Assembly (NCBI RefSeq): GCF_022828475.1
Contig: NZ_CP059557.1
Location: forward strand, 3,891,470 to 3,955,469
Direction of reading: 5' to 3'
DNA length: 64,000 nt
From: Saccharopolyspora gloriosae
GTDB lineage: Bacteria; Actinomycetota; Actinomycetes; Mycobacteriales; Pseudonocardiaceae
The notes beneath the pieces are model-generated. The model was given only the letters and a program-made list of their open reading frames with translations. It had not been told where the DNA came from and searched no databases. Shown in pieces: positions 57,485-64,000 of this stretch. Position 1 is the stretch's first letter; each line of letters starts with the position of its first letter. Position numbers and translations under genes: made by a program.

Positions 57485-58578
57485 CGAGCAGGCTCTCCGC
57501 CCGGCGCCGGCTGCGGGCCGGTGAACCAGCGGCGTGCGGCCAGGGACACGTAGACGAGGGCCACGAGCACCGGGACTTCGATGAGAGGCCCGACGACCCC
57601 GGCGAGTGCTTGCCCGCTGGTCACGCCGAACGTGGCGATGGCGACCGCGATGGCGAGTTCGAAGTTGTTTCCGGCCGCGGTGAACGACAGCGTGGCCGCC
57701 CGTTCGTAGCCCAGGCCGATCACCTTGCCCAGCGCGAAGGAACCCGCCCACATCACCGCGAAGTAGGCCAGCAGCGGCAGCGCGATCCGCGCCACGTCCA
57801 CCGGGTGGGCCGTGATCTGCTCACCTTGCAACGCGAACAGGATCACGATGGTGAACAGCAACCCGTAGAGGGCTACAGGGCCGATCCGGGGCAGGAACCG
57901 GCTCTCGTACCAGTCGCGCCCCTTGGCGCGTTCACCGAACCTGCGGGTGAGGTACCCGGCCACCAGCGGGATCCCGAGGAAGATCAGCACGGATTCGGCG
58001 ATCTGCCAGGGTGATGCTTCGAGCCCGACCGTGGGCAGCCCGAGCCATCCCGGAAGGACGCTGAGGTAGAACCACCCCAGCCCCGCGAAGGCCACGACCT
58101 GGAACACCGAGTTCAGCGCGACCAGCACGGCAGCCGCTTCCCGATCGCCGCACGCCAGATCATTCCAGATGATCACCATCGCGATGCAGCGCGCCAATCC
58201 CACGATGATCAACCCGGTGCGGTACTCCGGCAGATCCGGAAGGAAGGTCCAGGCCAGCGCGAACATCAACGCCGGACCAATGATCCAGTTCAGCACCAAC
58301 GACGAGACCATGAGTCGCTTGTCGCCGGTGACCGTCTCCAGGCGGTCGTAGCGAACCTTGGCCAGAACCGGGTACATCATCACCAGCAGGCCCAGCGCGA
58401 TCGGCAACGAGATTCCATCGAGCTGCACCGCGTTCAGCACCGGCCCGAGCCCGGGAACCCACCGCCCGGCCAACAGGCCCACGAGCATCGCCGCGCCGAT
58501 CCACACGGGCAGGAACCGATCCAACGTCGAGAGCTTCCCGGCGACCGCCACACCCCCGCGTTCCCGGATGCTCGTCAT
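57481..58578 (-). CDS. acr3: Arsenite efflux permease Acr3
   Basis: A 365-residue membrane protein of the ACR3 class with about ten hydrophobic helices. The conserved Cys-bearing segment GLARCIAMVIIWNDLACGD (about 131-150) holds the arsenite-handling Cys, and TAAGNNFELAIAVAIATFG (about 300-318) is the second family signature. It exports As(III). It is joined at both ends by ATGA overlaps to arsR and arsC. Confidence 0.92.
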   Translation of the reverse strand: MTSIRERGGVAVAGKLSTLDRFLPVWIGAAMLVGLLAGRWVPGLGPVLNAVQLDGISLPIALGLLVMMYPVLAKVRYDRLETVTGDKRLMVSSLVLNWIIGPALMFALAWTFLPDLPEYRTGLIIVGLARCIAMVIIWNDLACGDREAAAVLVALNSVFQVVAFAGLGWFYLSVLPGWLGLPTVGLEASPWQIAESVLIFLGIPLVAGYLTRRFGERAKGRDWYESRFLPRIGPVALYGLLFTIVILFALQGEQITAHPVDVARIALPLLAYFAVMWAGSFALGKVIGLGYERAATLSFTAAGNNFELAIAVAIATFGVTSGQALAGVVGPLIEVPVLVALVYVSLAARRWFTGPQPAPGGEPAR

Positions 58579-58943
58579 GCCGACACCGCCGCATCCCCGG
58601 CCGGCGCCAGCGCCTCCGAGACCAGGTTCAACGTCTCCGGCCGCACCCGGTAGTAGATCCACGTTCCCCGGCGCTCACCGTCGATCACCCCGGCTTCTCG
58701 GAGGATCTTCAAGTGGTGCGAAATAGTCGGCCCGGACAGCTCGAACGCACCTGTCAGATCGCACACGCACGCTTCACCGCCCTCGTGCGACGCGATCAGC
58801 GACAACAGCCGCAGCCGCACCGGCTCGCCGATCGCTTTGAACACTCGCGCGAGCGCCACAGCCTGAGCTTCCCCGAGCGGTTCCCGCAGCACCGGAGAGC
58901 CGCACAGGGCCGCATCGTCCGGCGGCACCTCTTGTTTCGACAT
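58575..58943 (-). CDS. arsR: ArsR-family arsenic-sensing repressor
   Basis: A 122-residue winged-helix repressor. The sensing site ACVCDLTG (Cys59, Cys61) matches the ELCVCDL type, with an extra Cys14 that could be the third ligand. The recognition helix is LSGPTISHHLKIL (69-81). It starts the arsR-acr3-arsC operon and is divergent from arsI. The 84-base gap (58944-59027) must hold its operator; TTGACGCCCATCGAA at 58953-58967 is a weak inverted candidate. Confidence 0.9.
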   Translation of the reverse strand: MSKQEVPPDDAALCGSPVLREPLGEAQAVALARVFKAIGEPVRLRLLSLIASHEGGEACVCDLTGAFELSGPTISHHLKILREAGVIDGERRGTWIYYRVRPETLNLVSEALAPAGDAAVSA

Positions 58944-59027
58944 GCTTCTATATTGACGCCCATCGAACCAACAGCGCAAGCTAGGCCCATCAGGCTGTTT
59001 CGATGTACGTCTGACCAAGGAGAGGTC

Positions 59028-59465
59028 ATGCCACGGATGCAGCTCGCGCTACGAGTCGGCGACCTTGAAGGATCGATCGCGTTCTACTCGAAGTTGCTCG
59101 GTAGCGAACCGGCCAAGCTCCGGCCCGGCTATGCGAACTTCGCCGTTGCCGAACCGCCGCTGAAGTTGGTCTTACTGGAAGGCGAACCCGGCCAGGACAC
59201 CGGTCTTGATCACCTCGGAGTCGAAGTCGACAGCACCGATGAGGTCAACGCCGCCACCGACCGGCTCAGCGCACTCGGGTTGTTCACCGAAGTCGAAGAC
59301 GACACCACCTGTTGCTACGCCCGCCAAGACAAGGTCTGGGTGCACGGCCCCGGCCGGGAACCGTGGGAGGTCTACGTCGTCAAGGCCGATTCCGGAAGCT
59401 TCGGCCCCGAGCAGCAGCCCGAACCCTGCAGCACCGACAACAAGCATTCCCTGATCGATCACTGA
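59028..59465 (+). CDS. arsI: ArsI-type C-As lyase (glyoxalase fold)
   Basis: A 145-residue single-domain VOC protein. The vicinal cysteines Cys95-Cys96 (TTCCYARQ) bind trivalent methylarsenical, and Gln5, His62 and Glu114 fit the Fe(II) ligand set. ArsI breaks the carbon-arsenic bond of methyl- and aryl-arsenicals, giving arsenite that Acr3 exports. It is also called CadI in mycobacteria. The ATG at 59028 has AAGGAGAGGTC upstream. It is controlled with arsR across the divergent promoter. Confidence 0.88.
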   Translation: MPRMQLALRVGDLEGSIAFYSKLLGSEPAKLRPGYANFAVAEPPLKLVLLEGEPGQDTGLDHLGVEVDSTDEVNAATDRLSALGLFTEVEDDTTCCYARQDKVWVHGPGREPWEVYVVKADSGSFGPEQQPEPCSTDNKHSLIDH

Positions 59466-59530
59466 CTTCTGTACCTGCACTGGTCGGAGAACCCGCGCGG
59501 ACATTGCCGCACCTCAGCGAACTCCGGCGA

Positions 59531-59657
59531 GAACAACGGACCGTCCGATCCGCTCGGACGGACGGTCCCTTCACTCCGCACCACCCCAACACCGACCGCA
59601 GCGGATTCGAGTGAACGGACCGTTCGCCCAATCCCCTTGGACGAACGGTCCGTTCAC
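59531..59657. repeat. Degenerate plus complete 47-bp palindromic repeat
   Basis: A complete unit is at 59611-59657 (GTGAACGGACCGTTCG with CGAACGGTCCGTTCAC). A shorter, diverged relative at about 59531-59575 has ACGGACCGTCCGATC with GGACGGACGGTCC. They lie between the convergent arsI and acyl-CoA ligase genes, eight bases from the latter's stop. Confidence 0.7.
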
Positions 59658-59665
59658 ACCTCGCG

Positions 59666-61474
59666 TCAGGTGTAGAGCGAGTTGATGTCGTCGGCGTAGC
59701 GCTCCTGGACGACTTTGCGCTTGATCTTCAGGGTCGGGGTGAGCTCGCCGCTTTCCGCGGTCCACGGCCGGTTCAGCACCTCGTAGCGCTTGATCTGCTC
59801 GGCGCGGGCGAGCTGTCCGTTCACCTCGGTCAGCAGCGCGTCCAGCTCAGCGCGCACCTTCGGATGCGCCGCCAGCTCACCGAAGTCGCCGCTGATGCCG
59901 TGCGCCGTCGCCCAGCCGGGCGCGGCCTCGTCGTTGAGCACGATCAGCGCCGTCAAGTAGGGCCTGCGGTCGCCGATGGCCACCGCGTGCCCGACCAGCG
60001 GGTGCGCCCGCAGCAGACCCTCCACCTTCGCCGGGGCGATGTTCTTGCCGGTGGCGGTGATGATGAGTTCCTTCTTGCGGTCGGTGATGGTCAGGTAGCC
60101 CTCGTCGTCGACCCGGCCGATGTCGCCGGTGGCGAGCCAGCCCTCGTCGTCGGTGGCGCGGACGATCTCACCGGAATCGTCGAGGTAGCCCAGGAACACC
60201 ACCGGCCCGCGCACGAAGACCTCACCGTCGTCGCCGAAGCGCAGCTCCACACCCGGCACCGGTTTGCCGACGGAACCGGGCCGGTAGGCGTCGGCGGTGT
60301 TGGCGGTGGCGCATCCGGTGGTCTCGCTCATCCCCCATACCTCCAGCACGTCGATGCCGATGCTCGCGAGGAATTCGAGGACGTGCAGCGGTAGCGGAGC
60401 GGCACCGCTGCTGGCCCAGCGCAGCTCGTCGAGACCGAGCATCGCGCGCATCGGGCGCAGCACTCGGGCGTCCGCTTCGGCGAGCCGTTCGGCGTGCTCG
60501 GCGGGCACCTGCTCACCCCGTCCGCGCAGCCGGAACGCGTGCAGGGCGAGTTCCTGGGCGGTGGCGAGGGCTTCGCGTTGCGGCTCGGCTTGGCGGGCGA
60601 TGACCGCCTGCAGGCCTGCGGTGATCTTCTCCCACACCCGGGGCACGCCGAAGAACGCGGGCGGGCGCACGAACGCCAGCGTCTGCACCACTTCCGAGGC
60701 GTCCGGGCACACCGAGACGTGCAGCGCCTTGTACAGCGCGCGGTAGATGCCCAGTTCCCGTTCGGCGACGTGCGCCAGCGGCAGGTACGACACCGAGCGG
60801 GCGCCGTCCGGTGTGGGCGCCATGCGGTCCACGGCGACGGCCTCGTAGATGGCGTTGCGGTGGCTGAGCACCACGCCTTTCGGGTCGCCGGTGGTGCCGG
60901 AGGTGTACATCATCGCCAGCGCATCGTCGGAGCCGATGTGCGCCCAGTACCGCTCGAACACGGCGGGGTCGGCCCGGTGCAGCTCGGCCCCCGCGGCGGC
61001 GAGTTCGTGCCAGCGCACGTAGCGGTCGTCGCCGGGCGGGGTCGCCACCTCCGGATCGAGCACCACGACGGTGCGGACCGAGGTGTCCTCGGCCAGCACC
61101 GGCGTCCACCGGTCGAGTTCGGCGGCGCCTTCGAGCACCACCACGGCGGGTTTGCCGTGAGCCGTGACGAACGCGATCTGCTCGGTGCTCAGCGTCGCGT
61201 ACGCGGTGCAGGGCAACGCCGCCAGGTGGGTGGCGGCGAGGTCGACGATCCAGTGCTCCGGACGACTCGACATCATGATCATCATTCGGCCCCCGGCGGT
61301 GAGCCCGTACTCGGCGAGGCCGCGCGCCACCTCTTCGCGCAGTTCCGCCCAGGTCAACGTGGTGTCGGTCCCGCTCAGCGCCGGCTGCCGGGGTTGCTCG
61401 CGCGCGTTGCGCGCGAGCAGGCCGGGGATGGTCAGCCCATCGGCGGCCGCGGCGCATTCTGCTGCGATCGTCAC
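59666..61474 (-). CDS. Long-chain acyl-CoA synthetase (FadD15-type)
   Basis: A 602-residue long-chain fatty-acid-CoA ligase. The P-loop YTSGTTGDPKG is at 190-200, followed by the long gate region (AHVAERELGIY). VWGMSETTGC is the central motif, and DRKKELIITATGKNIAP with the C-terminal LKIKRKVVQERY are class features. Together they place it in the AMP-forming LC-FACS group near mycobacterial FadD15. It probably activates fatty acids from lipid or sterol-ester uptake. It lies 99 bases downstream of the mce-associated gene on the same strand and may belong to that operon. Confidence 0.83.
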   Translation of the reverse strand: MTIAAECAAAADGLTIPGLLARNAREQPRQPALSGTDTTLTWAELREEVARGLAEYGLTAGGRMMIMMSSRPEHWIVDLAATHLAALPCTAYATLSTEQIAFVTAHGKPAVVVLEGAAELDRWTPVLAEDTSVRTVVVLDPEVATPPGDDRYVRWHELAAAGAELHRADPAVFERYWAHIGSDDALAMMYTSGTTGDPKGVVLSHRNAIYEAVAVDRMAPTPDGARSVSYLPLAHVAERELGIYRALYKALHVSVCPDASEVVQTLAFVRPPAFFGVPRVWEKITAGLQAVIARQAEPQREALATAQELALHAFRLRGRGEQVPAEHAERLAEADARVLRPMRAMLGLDELRWASSGAAPLPLHVLEFLASIGIDVLEVWGMSETTGCATANTADAYRPGSVGKPVPGVELRFGDDGEVFVRGPVVFLGYLDDSGEIVRATDDEGWLATGDIGRVDDEGYLTITDRKKELIITATGKNIAPAKVEGLLRAHPLVGHAVAIGDRRPYLTALIVLNDEAAPGWATAHGISGDFGELAAHPKVRAELDALLTEVNGQLARAEQIKRYEVLNRPWTAESGELTPTLKIKRKVVQERYADDINSLYT

Positions 61475-61573
61475 GTCACTCGCTCCTCACTGTCCGCGCG
61501 TGCGGAAAACCTGCCGTGCCAACGGAAAACCGGTTCGGTCGGACGACGCGTTGCGGCCGCCCGCCCGGCCCGC

Positions 61574-62314
61574 TCAGATCAGCTTCACGTCGTCGATGAG
61601 CCACTTGTCGTCGGGATGCACGAGGGTGAGCTGCATCCGAGTCCGGTCCACCCTCGGCTGCGGGCTGTTGGTGTTGGTGATGGTCTGGTCGACGAACAGC
61701 ACCAGCACCGCCCGGTCCTGCTCCGCCTGCACCACGCCCGCGTTGAGCACCTCGCCCTTCGACGTCGCCTGGTACTGCTGGATGAGCTGGGTCAACCCGT
61801 CGCTGACCTCCTGGTACTGGCGGGCGAAGGCGGGCGAGGCGTTGTCCGACACCGACCCGAAGTTGTCCTGCAGGTTCTGGTGGTCGTAGGTGGTGAGGGC
61901 GAGCGCGTACTGCTTCCCGGCCACGAGCGCCTCCTGCCGCGCGGAGTCCCGCGCGGCACCGGCCTGGAGCTGCAGCCCGGTGTAGCCGAGGCCGCCGAGC
62001 AGCAGCAGGATCACCAGGGCCGCGATCAGCACGGGCGGCCTGCGCAACGCTCCCAGTCTCGTTCGACCGGGGGCGCCCGTCGCGGATTCCCCGATCTCCA
62101 CTCGGGATTCGGCCTCATCTTCATCCACAGTGGACTCTGGTTCGATGGTTCCCCCGCCCTGATCCGCGAGGTCGGCCGCCTCGGGTCCCGCAGGGGCCGC
62201 TTCCGCGCCCTCACCGGGCGCGGAAGTTCCAGCGGTGCCGGGCGCGTCCGCCTCCGGGAGGCGGGTGCGGGTCGTCCCGGCGTCGCGGTCGGATTCGGCT
62301 CGGTCGCTGGTCAT
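61574..62314 (-). CDS. Mce-associated membrane protein
   Basis: A 246-residue protein. The first 90 residues are acidic and Pro/Ala-rich (cytoplasmic), followed by one membrane helix (94-113) and an outer domain of NTF2-like layout (QALVAGKQYALALTTYD onwards) ending HPDDKWLIDDVKLI. This is the pattern of the Mas/Mam proteins that follow mce genes and stabilise the Mce transporter. The ATG overlaps the mceF stop (ATGA). Confidence 0.85.
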   Translation of the reverse strand: MTSDRAESDRDAGTTRTRLPEADAPGTAGTSAPGEGAEAAPAGPEAADLADQGGGTIEPESTVDEDEAESRVEIGESATGAPGRTRLGALRRPPVLIAALVILLLLGGLGYTGLQLQAGAARDSARQEALVAGKQYALALTTYDHQNLQDNFGSVSDNASPAFARQYQEVSDGLTQLIQQYQATSKGEVLNAGVVQAEQDRAVLVLFVDQTITNTNSPQPRVDRTRMQLTLVHPDDKWLIDDVKLI

Positions 62315-63549
62315 CGCACTCCCTGGAACATGATCGAGGACCACGGCCGTGGCCCCAGGACCCCGCCGTCCCCGCGCACCGCGCCGCTGGGCGCGGCGTC
62401 CGGGGAGGCGGGCTGCGCACCCGGCGGCGCCGCCGGGTACTGCGCCGGGTCGGCCTCCGATGCGACCGCCGGCGAGTCGGGGCGCGGGGCGCTGTCGGCT
62501 CCGCGCTGTGAAAGGCCCGGCCCCGGCGCGCAACTCCAGCCGAGCTGCGGGTCGCGCGGAGCCGTTTCGGTCGGGGTGCGCCGCTCGGTGCCGTAGTAGC
62601 AGGCAGGTCCTTGGGCGGCGACCAGGTAGAAGTCGGCGACGTCGCCGTGCACGATGCTCGCGAGGTCGGAGAGCCCCTGCGGCAGCGCAGTCATCGTCTC
62701 CCGCAGCGCGGGAACGTGGCTGCCGAGCACGTCGCCGGTGACCAGCAGGTTCCCCAACAAGGCACTGGCGGCGCCCTCGTTCCGCGCGAGCAGGTCCGTC
62801 ACCGAACGCGTCGTTTCCGGCACCGTCTCGGCGAGGTGGCGGATCGCCGGGTCCTGCGCCCGCGCCTCATCGGCGAGCTCCCGCACCGAAGCCGCCAGCC
62901 GCGGCAGGCCCCCGTCCCCCTCGATCGAGCCCAGCACCTGCGGCCCCTGCTCGATCAGGTTGCTGATCTGCGGTTCCCGCTCGGCCGCGAGCCGGGTGAG
63001 GTCACGGGTGTTGTCCATGATCCGGCGCAGGTCGGGACCGGCGCCGTTGAGCCCGGTGGATGCCGCCTCGGACAGCACCCGCAGGTCGTGCGGATCGATG
63101 GTCTCGGCCAAGTCGGTGACGTGCACCAGGAACGTCTCCAGCGGCAGCGGGGCGCTGGTGTCCTCGGCTCGGATCACGTCGCCATCGCGCAGGTACGGCG
63201 GCTCGTCGGTGGCGGGTTGCAGGTCCAGGTGCTGCACGGCCATCGGGGTGACCATGCTGATCTTGGCGACCGTGTCGGCGGGGATCCGGCTGCCGGGGTT
63301 CAGCCGCAGCCGGACCGTCACGCCCTCCCCGCCCGGGTCCAGGCCCACCGCTCCCACGGTGCCTGCGCGCACCCCGCGATAGGTGACCTGGGATGACTCC
63401 GCCAGCCCGGCGGCGTCGGGCAGCCGCACCGCCACCAGGATCGGCGCGCGGGTGGCCTGCACTCCCAGCATCGTGTTGACCACGAACACCCCGCAGCCGA
63501 TGCCGATCAGCAGGAACACCGTCAGTTGGATCAGCACTGCGCGGCTCAT
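62311..63549 (-). CDS. Mce-family protein, MceF position
   Basis: A 412-residue Mce protein. The N-terminal helix (5-28) anchors it, and the MlaD/MCE domain covers about 35-115 (VTYRGVRAGTVGAVGL, SMVTPMAVQHLDLQP). A long helical region and a Pro-rich disordered tail of about 100 residues follow. As the last mce gene before a Mas gene it occupies the MceF place. Mce complexes carry lipids or sterols across the envelope; Mce4 carries cholesterol. Whether this locus is mce4-like is not clear from the sequence in view. Confidence 0.82.
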   Translation of the reverse strand: MSRAVLIQLTVFLLIGIGCGVFVVNTMLGVQATRAPILVAVRLPDAAGLAESSQVTYRGVRAGTVGAVGLDPGGEGVTVRLRLNPGSRIPADTVAKISMVTPMAVQHLDLQPATDEPPYLRDGDVIRAEDTSAPLPLETFLVHVTDLAETIDPHDLRVLSEAASTGLNGAGPDLRRIMDNTRDLTRLAAEREPQISNLIEQGPQVLGSIEGDGGLPRLAASVRELADEARAQDPAIRHLAETVPETTRSVTDLLARNEGAASALLGNLLVTGDVLGSHVPALRETMTALPQGLSDLASIVHGDVADFYLVAAQGPACYYGTERRTPTETAPRDPQLGWSCAPGPGLSQRGADSAPRPDSPAVASEADPAQYPAAPPGAQPASPDAAPSGAVRGDGGVLGPRPWSSIMFQGVR

Positions 63550-64000
63550 CGGGTCCCTCCGGTCAGCAGTTCGGCGGCGGAACCGGGCGGCGTGGGACGC
63601 GTGAACGGCGCGAGGTCGGCGGAAGGGGTGGCCTCCTGATCGGGACTCCCGTACGGCAGCGGTGGGTTCTGCCCCGTCAGCAGCGGCAGCAGAGTGCCGG
63701 ACACGTCGAGCGTGCCGTCCAGGTTCAGGTAGTCGCCCGGGATGGCGCTGCCCAGCTTCACCTGGAACGTGCGCAGCTCCGTCAGCGTGCTCGCGAGATC
63801 ACCGTTGAACCCGGCCAGCGAGTCCAGCACCGGCCGCAACTCGTTGAGCTGCGCGGTGAACGCGGGTCCCGCCTCCTGCACGACCCCGTCGGCGGAGCGC
63901 CCCAGCTCGGTGACGCCGGTCAGCAGCCGATCGAACTGGTCGCGCTGGCTCAACAGCACGTCCACCGCCGGGGTGATGTCGCGCAGCGACGCCTCCAGCA
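63546..64000 (-). CDS. Mce-family protein, MceE position, partial
   Basis: The C-terminal part (150 codons) of an Mce protein; its start lies beyond the window. It shows the helical region after the MCE domain (VLLSQRDQFDRLLTGVTEL, LRPVLDSLAGFNGDLAS) and ends in a Pro-rich tail. Its stop overlaps the next gene's start by four bases. The position before MceF suggests MceE, which is usually a lipoprotein; the lipobox cannot be checked here. Confidence 0.72.
   Translation of the reverse strand, partial: LEASLRDITPAVDVLLSQRDQFDRLLTGVTELGRSADGVVQEAGPAFTAQLNELRPVLDSLAGFNGDLASTLTELRTFQVKLGSAIPGDYLNLDGTLDVSGTLLPLLTGQNPPLPYGSPDQEATPSADLAPFTRPTPPGSAAELLTGGTR

Noticed and set aside
59666-64000. Calling the terminal mce genes mce4 (cholesterol importer)
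   Set aside because: Only the MceE/MceF ends are visible, without yrbE or hsd4A neighbours, and no KstR-type site is seen, so the subtype cannot be assigned.

Overview
The window is high-GC actinobacterial DNA. Most genes end in G/C-rich codons, GTG starts are common, and many neighbours overlap by 1 or 4 bases (TGATG, ATGA). F420-dependent enzymes, a Scr1/DUF397 regulator pair, an Mce locus and a mycobacterial-type cholesterol pathway together suggest a member of the Pseudonocardiaceae, most like Saccharopolyspora or a close relative. The genus is an inference. No rRNA or tRNA gene, CRISPR array, transposase or integrase was seen.

Region 1 (1-32525) is a large steroid (cholesterol/sterol) catabolic island in the style of the Mycobacterium tuberculosis/Rhodococcus KstR regulon. 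Side-chain activation and beta-oxidation are represented by cyp125, fadD17 (cut by the window edge), fadD19, echA19, fadA5, chsH3, ltp3, ltp4 and a tandem DUF35 protein. Ring opening is represented by kstD (frameshifted as sequenced), a Kst4D-like flavoprotein, kshA, kshB and a small Cys-rich protein between them. Ring A/B cleavage and the propanal/pyruvate branch are hsaA-hsaD-hsaC-hsaB and hsaE-hsaG-hsaF. HIP/ring C-D steps are fadD3 and ipdC. Seven close matches to the KstR operator (TnnAACnnGTTnnA) sit in the promoter regions, so the region is best read as one KstR-type regulon. kstR, chsE/chsH1/H2/ltp2, ipdAB and the kstR2 genes are not in the window.

Region 2 (32792-42533) is accessory: a secreted GH76 alpha-mannanase, an MFS transporter, a membrane-anchored Hsp70-like protein divergent from an unknown gene, and a Scr1-type regulator with DUF397 and small zinc-finger-like proteins. 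Region 3 (42625-46356) encodes a MarR regulator, WrbA quinone reductase, ring-cleaving dioxygenase and carboxylesterase. This set parallels the Bacillus MhqR quinone-stress regulon. A 2H phosphoesterase follows. Region 4 (47044-56909) holds a TetR regulator, an Acg-like nitroreductase, an acyl-CoA carboxylase operon (beta, epsilon, alpha), a protein with two TetR units, an enoyl-CoA hydratase homologue lacking both canonical glutamates, and a DUF2236 oxygenase. Region 5 (57068-59465) is an arsenic cluster (arsC, acr3, arsR, divergent arsI). Region 6 (59666-64000) has a long-chain acyl-CoA synthetase and the end of an mce operon.

The most striking non-coding feature is a family of 47-bp hairpin-forming palindromes built on GAACGGNCCGTTC. 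They occur singly after several genes and in two six-copy arrays, at 34066-34562 and 46407-46867. One copy supplies the stop codon of the MFS gene.
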